A stretch of 64,000 nt of DNA from Pseudochelatococcus lubricantis (GTDB taxonomy: Bacteria > Pseudomonadota > Alphaproteobacteria > Rhizobiales > Beijerinckiaceae), in NCBI RefSeq assembly GCF_042432495.1, contig NZ_JBHLXC010000001.1, positions 186,001 to 250,000 on the forward strand. Reading direction: 5' to 3'. The stretch's first letter is position 1, and every line of letters begins with the position of its first letter. The notes below the pieces were generated by a model, which was not told where the DNA came from, made no database searches, and worked only from the letters and a program-made list of their open reading frames with translations. Below, in pieces: positions 39,954-49,476 of the stretch. The position numbers were made by a program, and so were the translations under genes.

Positions 39954-42059
39954 CTACCGCCACATGTCCCGCATGCGGGCGGCGACATCGATGCGAACCT
40001 GCTGCGCCTGCGGCCCCGGCACCTGTCCGGGCGCCGCGACAGTCCACGCCCTGCACTCGAAAAGCGACAGCAGCGGCGGCGGAATGAAGCGCGTGCGCGA
40101 AGCATAGACGTGGCGGTCGCCGGTCGCTGACTGGCCGTGCGTGAAGAAGCGCTGCGGCACCACGAGCGCGAGCCTGTCCCGCGCCCGCGTCATCGCGACA
40201 TAGAGGAGCCGGCGCTCCTCCTCCACCTCCTCCGATGTGCCGACGCCGAGATCGGAGGGAATGCAGCCGTCGACCGCGTTGAGCACGAACACGGACCGCC
40301 ACTCCTGCCCCTTGGCGGAGTGAATGGTGGACAGGATCAGATAGTCCTCGTCGCGCAAGGGCGGCCCGGCCTGTCCGGACGTCGCGTCCGGCGGATCGAG
40401 GGTGAGTTCGGTCAGGAAGCGCTCGCGCGAGGGGTAGCCTGCCGCGATATCCTCAAGCTGCAGGAGGTCGGCCTTGCGCATCACGGCATCCTCGTCGTGG
40501 ATGCGTTCCAGATACGGCTCGTACCAACTGCGGACCTGGCCGATTTCTCCCGGCCATCCGGCGCTGCGCGCGCGCAGGCCCGAGAGCAGCGCGACGAAGC
40601 CCGGCCAGTCGGCCGCCGCGCGCGGCGGTCCGGAATGCCCGGTGAGCGCCGCGAAGGGATCGGAGCTGCCGGCCATGGCGTCGAGCACAGCCTGCGCCGA
40701 CGCCGGCCCCACGCCGGGCAGAAGCTGCATCACCCGGAAGCCGGCCACCCGGTCGCGCGGATTTTCGGCGAAGCGCAGCGCGGCGAGCACGTCCTTCACA
40801 TGGGCCGAATCCAGAAACTTCAGCCCGCCGAACTTCACGAACGGGATATTGCGGCGCACGAGTTCCACTTCGAGCGGCCCGCTGTGTTGGCTCGCGCGGA
40901 ACAGCACCGCCTGATCCTTCAGCCGCATGCCCGCCTCGCGGTTCTCCAGCACCTCCGTCGCCACGTAGCGCGCCTGGTCTCCCTCGTCGCGAACGGTCAC
41001 GAGGCGCGGCCGCTCGGCGGCTTCCCGGTCTGTCCACAGGTTCTTGGTGAAGCGTTCCCGCGCGAGATCGATGACGCCATTGGCGGCCGCCAGAATCGGC
41101 TGCGTCGAGCGATAGTTGCGGTCGAGCGTCACCACATCGGCGGGCGGCGAGAACGTCTTCGGGAAATCGAGGATGTTGCGCACCGTCGCGGCCCGGAAGG
41201 AATAGATGGACTGCGCATCGTCGCCGACCACGGTAAGGCCGCTGCCTGCCGGCTTCAGCGCGGTGAGGATCGCGGCTTGCAGCCGGTTGGTGTCCTGAAA
41301 TTCGTCGACCAGCACATGGTCCCAGCGCCCGCCGATGGCGGCGGCAAGCGCCGGCTCGCTCATCGTCTGCGCCCAGTAAAGCAGCAGGTCGTCGTAGTCG
41401 AGCACGTTCTGCGCCTGCTTGGCCTCGACATAGCCGGCAAACAGGTCGCGCAACTGCGGCTCCCACGCCGCGGCCCACGGAAAGTTCGCCCGCAGCACGT
41501 CGGCGAGCGGCGTCTGCGCGTTCACCGCCCGCGAATAGATCGCCAGACAGGTCGCCTTGGCCGGAAAGCGGCTCTCCGTCTTCGAGAAGCCGAGTTGATG
41601 GCGGACGAGGTTCACGAGGTCGGCGGAATCCTCGCGGTCGTGGATGGTGAACTGTGGATCGAGGCCGATGTCGGCGGCGTGTTCGCGCAGCAGCCGCGCC
41701 CCGATGCCGTGGAAGGTGCCGGACCACGCCAGCGCATCGGCAAGCGCGCCGGCCTTCCCGTCCGGCACGCCAGCGCAAATGTGCTCCACCCGCCGCCCCA
41801 TCTCGGCGGCTGCCCGGCGGGAGAATGTCATCAGCAGGATGCGGCGCGGATCGGCGCCGTTGACGATGAGGTGCGCGACGCGGTGTGCGAGCGTATTGGT
41901 CTTGCCGGAACCCGCGCCGGCGATGATGAGCAGCGGCCCCCCGACCGCGCCGCCGGGAATGCCCACGCCGTGCTCAACGGCGGCTCGCTGCCTGTCGTTC
42001 AGTTTGTCCAGATATACCGCGCTCACCTCGGGCTCATCCCTGTCCGCATCGAGAATCAA
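39954..42059 (-). CDS. UvrD/Rep-type superfamily 1A DNA helicase
   Basis: A 701-residue SF1A helicase. Q motif LNDRQRAAVEHG (about 20-31), Walker A IAGAGSGKTNTLA (about 46-58), TFSRRAAAEM (Ia), Walker B LVDEFQDTN (II), VVGDDAQSIYSFRAA (III), RNYRST (IV), TIHSAKGQEW (V) and VAMTRARDRL (VI) are all present. At ~700 residues it is close to Rep/PcrA length and is probably an accessory helicase beside the chromosomal UvrD. The start codon is TTG at 42057-42059 with GGGGA upstream; a GTG 36 bp further in is possible. It is convergent with dadA and divergent from the esterase gene. Confidence 0.9.
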   Translation of the reverse strand: MILDADRDEPEVSAVYLDKLNDRQRAAVEHGVGIPGGAVGGPLLIIAGAGSGKTNTLAHRVAHLIVNGADPRRILLMTFSRRAAAEMGRRVEHICAGVPDGKAGALADALAWSGTFHGIGARLLREHAADIGLDPQFTIHDREDSADLVNLVRHQLGFSKTESRFPAKATCLAIYSRAVNAQTPLADVLRANFPWAAAWEPQLRDLFAGYVEAKQAQNVLDYDDLLLYWAQTMSEPALAAAIGGRWDHVLVDEFQDTNRLQAAILTALKPAGSGLTVVGDDAQSIYSFRAATVRNILDFPKTFSPPADVVTLDRNYRSTQPILAAANGVIDLARERFTKNLWTDREAAERPRLVTVRDEGDQARYVATEVLENREAGMRLKDQAVLFRASQHSGPLEVELVRRNIPFVKFGGLKFLDSAHVKDVLAALRFAENPRDRVAGFRVMQLLPGVGPASAQAVLDAMAGSSDPFAALTGHSGPPRAAADWPGFVALLSGLRARSAGWPGEIGQVRSWYEPYLERIHDEDAVMRKADLLQLEDIAAGYPSRERFLTELTLDPPDATSGQAGPPLRDEDYLILSTIHSAKGQEWRSVFVLNAVDGCIPSDLGVGTSEEVEEERRLLYVAMTRARDRLALVVPQRFFTHGQSATGDRHVYASRTRFIPPPLLSLFECRAWTVAAPGQVPGPQAQQVRIDVAARMRDMWR

Positions 42060-42206
42060 CGACCGTCCCCGACTATACGGACATTATCTGTTCTCATCGA
42101 TCATTCCACGCCGGAAGCAGTCTGTGCGGCGGATACGGCGATTTACGTGCAGATGGGCGGATGATATCAACGGTGCGCTGCCGCATGGCCAGACGGGGAG
42201 GACTTC

Positions 42207-43049
42207 ATGTCGCTGGAGATCGTATCACAGGCACGCTGCTTCGGCGGGACGCAGTATGTCTACCGGCATCAGTCCGAAGCCACCGGCACGGCGATGCGCT
42301 TTGCCGCCTTTGTTCCGCCCGCCGCGGAGACGGAGCCCGCGCCGGTGGTATGGTTCCTCTCCGGCCTCACCTGCACCGAGGAAAATTTCACCGTGAAGGC
42401 GGGCGCGCAGCGCGTGGCGGCGCAGCTCGGCCTCGTCCTGATCGCGCCTGACACCAGCCCGCGCGGCGAGGGCGTGCCGGACGATCCCGACGGCGCGTAT
42501 GACTTCGGGCTCGGCGCCGGTTTCTACGTCGATGCCACGCAGGAGCCGTGGCGCGCCCACTATCGCATGGCGAGCTACGTCGGCGAGGAGCTGCCGGCCG
42601 CGATCGCCGGTCTCCTGCCGGTCGATGTCAGCCGGCAAGGCATCACCGGTCATTCCATGGGCGGGCACGGCGCGCTGACGCTGGCGCTGAAGAACCCCGG
42701 CCGCTACCGCTCCGTATCGGCCTTCGCGCCCATCGTCTCGCCGCTCGACTGCCCGTGGGGCGAAAAGGCGCTCGGCGGCTATCTGGGGCCGGACCGCGCC
42801 GCGTGGCGGGCCTATGACAGCTGCGCGCTGATCGAGGATGGCGCGCGCGTCCCCGACATTCTGGTCGACCAGGGTCTCGCGGACGGCTTTCTCGACACGC
42901 AGCTCAAGCCGCACCTGCTGGAGGAGGCCTGCCGCCGGGCGGGCCAGCCGCTGACCCTGCGCCGGCACGAAGGCTACGACCATTCCTATTTCTTCATCGC
43001 CACTTTCATCGAGGACCATCTGCGCTGGCATGCCGAACGGCTCGGCTGA
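42207..43049 (+). CDS. fghA: S-formylglutathione hydrolase
   Basis: A 280-residue esterase-D/FGH protein: WFLSGLTCTEENFTVKAGAQRVAAQLGL, PDTSPRGEGVPDDPDGAYDFGLGAGFYVDAT, the nucleophile Ser150 in ITGHSMGGHGAL, then Asp in LVDQGLADGFL and His in HEGYDHSYFF. It hydrolyses S-formylglutathione to formate and glutathione in formaldehyde removal. The partner formaldehyde dehydrogenase (FrmA/AdhC) is not in the window. GGGGAGGAC lies before the ATG. Confidence 0.94.
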   Translation: MSLEIVSQARCFGGTQYVYRHQSEATGTAMRFAAFVPPAAETEPAPVVWFLSGLTCTEENFTVKAGAQRVAAQLGLVLIAPDTSPRGEGVPDDPDGAYDFGLGAGFYVDATQEPWRAHYRMASYVGEELPAAIAGLLPVDVSRQGITGHSMGGHGALTLALKNPGRYRSVSAFAPIVSPLDCPWGEKALGGYLGPDRAAWRAYDSCALIEDGARVPDILVDQGLADGFLDTQLKPHLLEEACRRAGQPLTLRRHEGYDHSYFFIATFIEDHLRWHAERLG

Positions 43050-43074
43050 CAGGCTTGAGCAAAACCCGCGCGCG

Positions 43075-43120
43075 AACGGCCGGAGACCGGAAGCGTTGGT
43101 ATTGCGTCGGCCGGGCCGTT
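43075..43120. terminator. Stem-loop between convergent fghA and the GST gene
   Basis: AACGGCC (43075-43081) pairs with GGCCGTT (43114-43120) around a loop that has its own weaker pairing. No T-run. Position between two stops suggests a shared transcript end. Confidence 0.4.
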
Positions 43121-43127
43121 CCGCTGG

Positions 43128-44003
43128 TCAGCCGGCCGCGATGATCTTGTCCTGCGTCTTCGTATCGAAGTCGCTGGCGTCATGGCGCTCGTGCAGCTGC
43201 TCGGACGGATCGCCGCTCACGCGGTTGACCATGCGCCCGCGCCGGACGGCAGGCCGGGCGAGGATAGCGTCCGCCCAGCGCAGCACATTCTTGTATTCCT
43301 GCACCTGCAGGAATTCGGCCGCGCCGTAGTTCCAGCCCTTCGCGAGGCCGCCGTACCAGGGGAAGGATGCTATGTCGGCGATCGTATATTCGTCGCCCGC
43401 CAGATACTCGCTCTCCGCCAGCCGCCGGTCGATGACATCGAGCAGGCGCTTGGTCTCCATGGCGAACCGGTCGATGGCGTACTGAATCTTGACCGGTGCA
43501 TAGGCGTAGAAATGGCCGAGCCCGCCGCCGAGATAGGGCGCGCTGCCCATCTGCCAGAACAGCCACGAGAGGCATTCCGCGCGCGCGGCGGTATCGGTGG
43601 GCAGGAAGGCGCCGAACTTTTCCGCCAGATAGAGCAGGATGGCACCCGACTCGAAAACCCGCACCGGCGTCGGGCCGCTGCGGTCCAGCAAGGCGGGGAT
43701 CTTGGAGTTCGGGTTGACCTTGACGAAGCCGCTGCCGAACTGATCTCCCTCGCCGATGCGGATCAGCCAGGCGTCGTATTCCGCGCCCTCGTGGCCAAGC
43801 GCCAGCAGTTCCTCAAGCAGGATAGCGACCTTCTGGCCGTTGGGCGTGGCCAGTGAATAGAGCTGCAGCGGGTGGCGGCCGACAGGCAATTCCTTCTCGT
43901 GCGTCGGGCCGGCGATCGGGCGGTTGATGTTCGCGAACCGGCCACCGTTGTCCTTGTTCCAGGTCCAGATCTTCGGCGGCGTGTATTCGGCGGAATCGGT
44001 CAT
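43128..44003 (-). CDS. yghU: Glutathione S-transferase family, YghU-type disulfide reductase
   Basis: A 291-residue protein with the long N-terminal extension of YghU/Nu-class GSTs (YTPPKIWTWNKDNGGRFANINRPIAGPTHEKELPVGRHPLQLYSLATPNG), then the thioredoxin-like domain (VAILLEELLALG; NPNSKIPALLD; VFESGAILLYLAEK) and helical domain (FWQMGSAPYLGGGLGHFY; YTIADIASFPWYGG). YghU uses two glutathione molecules to reduce disulfides or peroxides. The ATG at 44003 begins the conserved part; an upstream open frame is not homologous. Not linked to its neighbours by spacing. Confidence 0.9.
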   Translation of the reverse strand: MTDSAEYTPPKIWTWNKDNGGRFANINRPIAGPTHEKELPVGRHPLQLYSLATPNGQKVAILLEELLALGHEGAEYDAWLIRIGEGDQFGSGFVKVNPNSKIPALLDRSGPTPVRVFESGAILLYLAEKFGAFLPTDTAARAECLSWLFWQMGSAPYLGGGLGHFYAYAPVKIQYAIDRFAMETKRLLDVIDRRLAESEYLAGDEYTIADIASFPWYGGLAKGWNYGAAEFLQVQEYKNVLRWADAILARPAVRRGRMVNRVSGDPSEQLHERHDASDFDTKTQDKIIAAG

Positions 44004-44153
44004 GTCCAAACTCCAGGGATTGCGTCGCACAAGGGAAGGTATGGCGTGCCGCGAACGGTATCTCCCGATCCCGGGGCAAGTCAACGTCGGCGGCGGCCGG
44101 GCGGCGATGCCGCTGCTTCTTCCCGTGTCCGGGCGCACAAGGCTGGCCGGTCA

Positions 44154-44510
44154 TCACGCCGAGGGCCGGGAGAACACGTAGGCGACGCCGGCGAGCATCA
44201 GCGCGGCCACGGCGATGGCCGAAACCGGCTCCGGCTCATATCCGATCCAGAACAGCAGGAAGCCGACGCTGCTGCCGGCGAGCGACATCAGCTTGGCCTG
44301 CCGCGGAACCGCGCCGCGCTCACGCCATTGACGCAGCAGCGGGCCGAAACGCGGATGGTCCAACAGCCAGCTCTCCAGCCTCTGGGAGGAGCGCGCGAAG
44401 CAGGCCGCCGCCACGATGAGGAAAGGAGTCGTCGGCAACACCGGAAGGAACGCGCCGATGAAGCCAAGCGCGACGAACAGGAGGCCGGCCGCAAGATAGA
44501 GACCGCGCAT
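44154..44510 (-). CDS. YbaN/DUF454 family inner-membrane protein
   Basis: A 118-residue membrane protein: MRGLYLAAGLLFVALGFIGAFLPVLPTTPFLIVAAACFARSS is compressed here to its key feature, the conserved GxFLPVLPTTPFLI loop (about residues 19-33) between the first hydrophobic helices, then RLESWLLDHPRFGPLLRQW and a C-terminal helical pair. Function of the family is unknown. ATG at 44510 has GGGGAG upstream. It starts 14 bp after the FAD monooxygenase gene and is probably co-transcribed with it. Confidence 0.85.
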   Translation of the reverse strand: MRGLYLAAGLLFVALGFIGAFLPVLPTTPFLIVAAACFARSSQRLESWLLDHPRFGPLLRQWRERGAVPRQAKLMSLAGSSVGFLLFWIGYEPEPVSAIAVAALMLAGVAYVFSRPSA

Positions 44511-44524
44511 CGCGCACGCTCCCC

Positions 44525-45730
44525 TCACGTCCGCACGTGCTCGGGCCGGAAGCCCATGCCGATCAGCCGGCCGGTGAGGTGGGGCAGGAGGCGCGAACGG
44601 GCGATGGCACGCAGGAAGGCGGGCGGCCTGCCGCCAGTGGCGGCGCCCTCGCCGGTGCCGCGCTTGTGGCGCATCATGAGCTGGATCTTCTGCGTCGCCC
44701 AGGTCGGAAAGCGCCTGCGCGTCTGCACGGCGCGCAGGTGCGCGTCCGCCAGCGTTCCCTCGCGCAGCGGCCGCGCCAGGATATTGGCTGCGGCAATCGC
44801 GTCCTGAATCGCGAGATTGACCCCGACGCCGCCGATGGGCGACATCGCGTGCGCCGCATCGCCGATGCACAGCACGCCGGGCTTCCACCATTGCTCCAGC
44901 CGGTCCATGCGCACTTCGAGCAGATGGATATGATCCCAGTCGGCCAGTTCCTCGAAACGGTCGGCGGGAAGGGGCGCCACGGCGGCGAGCTTCGCCCGCA
45001 GCGCCGGAAGGCCGTCGCGCTTCACCTGCCCGAAGTTGCCCTTGCCGATTACATAGCCGACCTGCCAGTAATCGCCGCGGTCGATCAGGACGATGCCCTG
45101 GCTCGGGCCGGCGTGGCTCATGGCCTGCGGCGGGTCGTCGGCATGGCGCGACAGCCTCATCCACAGCACATCGACCGACGAGCCGAGGTCCGTGACGGCG
45201 AGCTTCGCCGCCCGGCGCACGACGGAGCCGCGTCCGTCCGCGCCCACGACGAGCGCGGCCGCGAGGGTGCGTTCCGTGCCGTCCGCATCGCGCAGCGTCA
45301 CGCCGGTGATGCGCCCGTCCCGCTCGGCAAGGCCTGTGACCGCGCTGCCCATCATCAGGCGGAAACCGGGGAGCGCCCGCGCCTTGTCGGCGACGAAGGC
45401 GAGAAAATCCCATTGCGGCATGAAGGCGATATACCGGCAGCGCACCGGCAGGCGCGAGAAATCGGCGATGGTGGCGGGCCTGCCATCGATCTCCGCATGC
45501 AGGCTCGGCGCCTTCTGGTGCGGCAGGGTCAGGAATTCGTCGAGGAAGCCGAGTTCGTCCATCACCTCAAGCGTCGACGGATGGATGGTGTCGCCGCGAA
45601 AGTCGCGCAGGAAATCGCCGTGCTTCTCGACGACGGTCACGCGAACGCCGGCGCGGGCAAGCAGCAGGCCGAGCATGAGGCCCGCCGGGCCGGCCCCGAC
45701 GATGCAGCAATCCTGATCCCGATCTTCCAT
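44525..45730 (-). CDS. FAD-dependent aromatic-type monooxygenase (UbiH/PHBH fold)
   Basis: A 401-residue class A flavin monooxygenase: FAD site CIVGAGPAGLMLGLLLARAG (9-28), the DG motif VVGADGRGSVVRRAA, and the GD motif LCIGDAAHAMSPIGGVGVNLAIQDA. HPSTLEVMDELGFLDEFL is typical of a group annotated as FAD-dependent oxidoreductases near UbiH/PHBH, often of unknown substrate. NAD(P)H would be the reductant. ATG at 45730 is preferred (GGAGG and GGGCGGG upstream) over 45763. It does not sit with other degradation genes. Confidence 0.85.
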   Translation of the reverse strand: MEDRDQDCCIVGAGPAGLMLGLLLARAGVRVTVVEKHGDFLRDFRGDTIHPSTLEVMDELGFLDEFLTLPHQKAPSLHAEIDGRPATIADFSRLPVRCRYIAFMPQWDFLAFVADKARALPGFRLMMGSAVTGLAERDGRITGVTLRDADGTERTLAAALVVGADGRGSVVRRAAKLAVTDLGSSVDVLWMRLSRHADDPPQAMSHAGPSQGIVLIDRGDYWQVGYVIGKGNFGQVKRDGLPALRAKLAAVAPLPADRFEELADWDHIHLLEVRMDRLEQWWKPGVLCIGDAAHAMSPIGGVGVNLAIQDAIAAANILARPLREGTLADAHLRAVQTRRRFPTWATQKIQLMMRHKRGTGEGAATGGRPPAFLRAIARSRLLPHLTGRLIGMGFRPEHVRT

Positions 45731-46038
45731 CCCGCCCGTGTCCTCCGGCGTCTGCGGAGCCATTCGACGATGATGCGGCTGATGTCCTCCCGAAGCAACC
45801 GGGGCATAACGCCTCACGGGCTCTCCGGCGGCTGTGTCATCCCGGCGGGCGACGTTTGCCGGGCAGCCGATACCGCCTGCCGGAGAAGCCTTTCTTTCTC
45901 GCGGGCGCAGAAAAACATTCTTTCATGCGCCTGCGCCTGGCCGGATGATGGTGACCGGCGCGCCCGCTGATGACAGCAACGGCGCGTTCCGGCCTTCGCC
46001 GCACTCACCCCGGCCGCATTCAGAGGAGCCCCCGGATC
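45731..46038. other. 308-bp divergent gap without a gene
   Basis: Between the monooxygenase and the solute-binding protein genes. It contains a stem-loop at 45830-45870 (CGGCTG/CAGCCG enclosing CCCGGC/GCCGGG) and a pyrimidine-rich to AT-richer patch at about 45890-45925 that may hold a promoter. A second imperfect inverted repeat, GGGCGCAG to TGCGCCTG, lies at about 45902-45934. I see no convincing short gene. Confidence 0.5.
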
Positions 46039-47646
46039 ATGACGATTTCCCGCCGTCGCTTCAATCGACTGTTGCTCGCGACCAGCCTCGCGGGCTTCGG
46101 CCTGTTCCGGCCCGGGCCGGGGCAGGCGCGGAGCGATGTCCCGATCCGGGGCGGGACGCTCAAATGGGCCTACACGCTGGAGCCCGGTTCCGCGCTTTTC
46201 GCCATCAATACGTCCTCGGGCACCGGGCAGGCCATCGGCCCGAAGGTCGTCGAAGGACTGTTCACCTTCGATTACGACCTCAACCCCGTGCCGCTTCTCG
46301 CAACGGACTGGTCGGTGAGCGGCGACGGGCTGCGCTATACCTTCAAGCTGCGTCAGGGAGTGCGCTGGCACGACGGGAAGGATTTCACGTCGGCGGACGT
46401 GGCCTTTTCCATCTTCCGCCTCAAGGAGGCGCACCCGCGCGGCAGTATCACCTACCAGAATCTGGTGGCGGTCGAGACGCCGGACCCGCACACGGCCATC
46501 GTCGTGCTGTCGAAGCCCGCGCCCTATCTCATCACGGCGCTGTCAAGCTCGGAATCGCCCATCGTTCCCAAGCATGTCTTTGAAGCGTTGCCGCTGCAGC
46601 AGGGCCAGACGCTTGCGACGGCGATCGGGACTGGGCCGTTCAAGCTTGTGGAGTGGGTGCCGGGAAGCCACCTGATCTTCGACCGCAATCCCGATTACTG
46701 GGACGAAGGCAAGCCCTATCTCGACCGGCTGGTGCTGCGCATCATCACCGATCCCGCCGCACGCGCCGCCGCCCTCGAAACGGGCGAGGTCGACATCGGC
46801 GCCAACCCCGTCGCCCTCACGGACCTCGGGCGCCTCAAGCAGAACCCCGATCTGGTCGTCGATGAAAAGATCTATGCCTATGCCGGCCAGCAGCAGCAGC
46901 TTTTCTTCAACTTCGACCGGGACATCTGGAAGGACCGGCGGGTGCGGCTGGCGGTGGCGAAGTCCATCGACCTGAAAGCCTTCGTCGACGTGGTCACCTA
47001 TGGAACGGGCCTTGTTTCGCCGAGCCCGATCGCGGTGACGCTGAGCAAGTTCCACGACGCCGGCATCCGCCAGCATCCGTTCGATCCGGCGGCGGCGGAG
47101 CGCCTGCTCGACGAGGCGGGCTATCCGCGCGGCGCGAAGGGCTTCCGGTTCCCCGTGCGGCTGCTCTACAACACCTTCCTGGCGCCGAACTATGCCGATT
47201 TCATCAGCAACGCGCTGCGAACCGTCGGAATCGAGGCCGAGATCGTCAGGCTCGATCTGCCGACCTATCTGAGGACGGTCTACGGCGAGCGCAATTTCGA
47301 CCTCACGATCGAGTCGCTGTCCAATCTTTTCGACCCGACGCTCGGCGTCCAGCGCGCCTACTGGAGCCGCAACATCAAGAAGGGCGTGCCCTTCTCCAAC
47401 GCGGCGGGATACAGCAACCCCGAAGTCGACGCGCTGCTGGAGGCCGCCGCCATCGAGGTTGACGAGGCGAAGCGCCGGGAGCTTTGGGTGCGCTTCCAGA
47501 ACATCATCCACGACGAGGCCGCGTCGGTCGACCTTATCGTCCCGGGCAGCCAGATCGTTGCCAACCGGAAGGTGAAGAATTTCGTCACCGGCGGGCAGGG
47601 CATCAACTGGAGCTTCGGCGACATCTGGATCGATCCCGGCGCGTGA
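46039..47646 (+). CDS. ABC transporter solute-binding protein, family 5, Tat-exported
   Basis: A 535-residue DppA/OppA-type binding protein. The N-terminus MTISRRRFNRLLLATSLAGFGLF has a twin-arginine motif (SRRRF), so export of a folded protein is likely; cleavage is expected after GQARS. The mature protein has GGTLKWAYTLEPGSALF, VVEGLFTFDYDLNPVPLLATDWSVSGDGLRYTFKLRQGVRWHDGKDFTSADV and GTGPFKLVEW, all family-5 features. No permease or ATPase gene is adjacent, so it is an orphan in this window; it could feed the ABC system at 56892-63301. ATG at 46039 has AGAGGAG upstream. Confidence 0.9.
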   Translation: MTISRRRFNRLLLATSLAGFGLFRPGPGQARSDVPIRGGTLKWAYTLEPGSALFAINTSSGTGQAIGPKVVEGLFTFDYDLNPVPLLATDWSVSGDGLRYTFKLRQGVRWHDGKDFTSADVAFSIFRLKEAHPRGSITYQNLVAVETPDPHTAIVVLSKPAPYLITALSSSESPIVPKHVFEALPLQQGQTLATAIGTGPFKLVEWVPGSHLIFDRNPDYWDEGKPYLDRLVLRIITDPAARAAALETGEVDIGANPVALTDLGRLKQNPDLVVDEKIYAYAGQQQQLFFNFDRDIWKDRRVRLAVAKSIDLKAFVDVVTYGTGLVSPSPIAVTLSKFHDAGIRQHPFDPAAAERLLDEAGYPRGAKGFRFPVRLLYNTFLAPNYADFISNALRTVGIEAEIVRLDLPTYLRTVYGERNFDLTIESLSNLFDPTLGVQRAYWSRNIKKGVPFSNAAGYSNPEVDALLEAAAIEVDEAKRRELWVRFQNIIHDEAASVDLIVPGSQIVANRKVKNFVTGGQGINWSFGDIWIDPGA

Positions 47647-47669
47647 CAGGGGCAGGCGCGGCCCCTTCC

Positions 47670-48530
47670 TCAGGGTCGCGGAATTGCCCGCACGGGCACG
47701 TTGTCGATGAGGCGCACATCGCCGAGCCAGGCGGCGGCGAGCAGCCTTGCCGGCCGGGAGGCGTCGTCCACGACGGAAAAATCGTCCTCCGCGCGCAGTT
47801 CGAGATACTCGACCGGCCCGAAGCCCGCCTCGGCGAGCGCATGTCCGGCATCGGCGCGCAGCCGCGAAAGCGTGGCGCCGGCGGCGATCTCCGCCGCCGT
47901 GGCGGACAATACGCGCGCCAGCGCCGGCGCGGCCGCACGCTGTTGCGCATCGAGACGCAGGTTTCGTGACGACATCGCGAGTCCGTCGGCCTCGCGTACT
48001 GTCGGGCAGGCGACGATGCGCACCGGCAGGTCGAGATCGCGCGTCAGCCGGCGGATCACCTGAAGCTGCTGGTAGTCCTTCTCGCCGAATAGCGCGACGT
48101 CCGCCCCGGTTTGCAGCAGCAGTTTGGCGACGACGGTCGCCATGCCGTCGAAATGGCCGGGCCGGTGTGCTCCGCACAATCCCTCGCTGACGCCCGCGAC
48201 CGATATCGTGGTGGCGAAACCGGGCGGATACATCGCCTCGACGCCCGGCGCATAGAGCAGGTCGACGCCGAGCGGCGCGAGCTTTGCGGCATCCTCCTCC
48301 TCCGTGCGCGGATAGGCGGCCAGGTCGCCCGCGCTGTTGAACTGCCGGGGATTGACGAACAGCGTGACGATGACGCGCCCGGCCTCGCGCCGGGCCGCCG
48401 CTACAAGCGCCAGATGCCCGGCGTGCAGCGCCCCCATGGTGGGCACCACGGCGACGGTGTCGCCCGCCGCCTTCCACGCCCGGACGGCGGCGCGCAGATC
48501 GGCGGGGGTGCGGACAATGGCGAGGCTCAT
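47670..48530 (-). CDS. panC: Pantoate--beta-alanine ligase
   Basis: A 286-residue pantothenate synthetase: VVPTMGALHAGHLALV (28-43) with the HxGH motif, TLFVNPRQFNSAGDLAAYPRT, GHFDGMATVVAKLL, FGEKDYQQLQVIRRL, and MSSRNLRLD, the KMSKS-like loop. It joins pantoate and beta-alanine with ATP to give pantothenate, the CoA precursor. Its ATG overlaps the TGA of panB (ATGA), so the two biosynthetic genes are coupled. A longer open frame upstream is only within panB. Confidence 0.95.
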   Translation of the reverse strand: MSLAIVRTPADLRAAVRAWKAAGDTVAVVPTMGALHAGHLALVAAARREAGRVIVTLFVNPRQFNSAGDLAAYPRTEEEDAAKLAPLGVDLLYAPGVEAMYPPGFATTISVAGVSEGLCGAHRPGHFDGMATVVAKLLLQTGADVALFGEKDYQQLQVIRRLTRDLDLPVRIVACPTVREADGLAMSSRNLRLDAQQRAAAPALARVLSATAAEIAAGATLSRLRADAGHALAEAGFGPVEYLELRAEDDFSVVDDASRPARLLAAAWLGDVRLIDNVPVRAIPRP

Positions 48531-49372
48531 CGAACGGCTCCGCCGGCAGGCGTCTGCGGGATATCGTCGAAGCTGTGTTCCGGCGCCGGGAAACGGCGCG
48601 CGCGCACGTCCTCGGCATAGGCCGCCATGGCGCATTCGGCATCGCGGGCAAGTTCCGCGTAGCGCCTGACGAAGCGCGGGCGGAAATCGGCGAACAGGCC
48701 GAGCATGTCGTCCACGACGAGGATCTGTCCGTCGCAGGCGGCGGACGCACCGATGCCGATGGTCGGCACGGGGATGGTTTCGGTGATGCGCCGCGCGAGC
48801 GGGGCGGTGATCTTCTCCAGCACCACGGCGAAAGCGCCGGCTTCCGCCGCCGCCGCCGCGTCGGCCAGCACACGCTCCGCGTCGCCGCCGCGGCCCTGCA
48901 CGGTATAACCGCCGAAGGCGTTGACCGACTGGGGCGTCAGCCCGACGTGCGCCATCACGGGAATGCCGCGCTTCACCAGAAACGCCATGGTTTCAGCCAT
49001 GTCGACGCCGCCTTCGAGCTTGACGGCGGCGCAATCCGTCTCGGCCATGACGCGGGCGGCGGAGGCGAAGGCCTGCGCCGGGCTTTCCTCATACGAACCG
49101 AACGGCAGATCGACCACCATGAGCGCCCGCTTGAGGCCGCGCCGCACCGCCTTCGCATGCAGGATCATCATGTCGAGCGTGACCCCGAGCGTGGAGGGCA
49201 GGCCATGCAGCACCATGCCGACGCTGTCGCCCACCAGCACGACGTCGCAATGCGCGTCGGCGAGCCGCGCCACCGGCGTCGTATAGGCCGTGAGGCAGAC
49301 GATGGGCGCCGCACCCTTGCGCGCGCGGATATCGGGCGGCGTCAGGCACCGGGATTGGCTTGTCGCACTCAT
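48527..49372 (-). CDS. panB: 3-methyl-2-oxobutanoate hydroxymethyltransferase
   Basis: A 281-residue ketopantoate hydroxymethyltransferase: CLTAYTTPVARLADAHCDVVLVGDSVGMVLHG with the metal-binding Asp, DLPFGSYEESPAQAF, VKLEGGVDMAETMAFLVKRGIPVMAHVGLTPQSVNAFGGY, FAVVLEKI (catalytic Glu) and TIGIGASAACDGQILVVDDMLG. It makes ketopantoate from 3-methyl-2-oxobutanoate and methylene-tetrahydrofolate. First gene of a panB-panC pair; GGGGAGG precedes the start. Confidence 0.96.
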   Translation of the reverse strand: MSATSQSRCLTPPDIRARKGAAPIVCLTAYTTPVARLADAHCDVVLVGDSVGMVLHGLPSTLGVTLDMMILHAKAVRRGLKRALMVVDLPFGSYEESPAQAFASAARVMAETDCAAVKLEGGVDMAETMAFLVKRGIPVMAHVGLTPQSVNAFGGYTVQGRGGDAERVLADAAAAAEAGAFAVVLEKITAPLARRITETIPVPTIGIGASAACDGQILVVDDMLGLFADFRPRFVRRYAELARDAECAMAAYAEDVRARRFPAPEHSFDDIPQTPAGGAVR

Positions 49373-49476
49373 GAACTTGGCACCTCCCCTTGTTGACGTA
49401 TTTGTGACGTTCGTTCCAGATAATCAAACCAGCGCCGCTTGTCACGCTTTCCGGTCGCGGATGGCGATCCCCTGCG

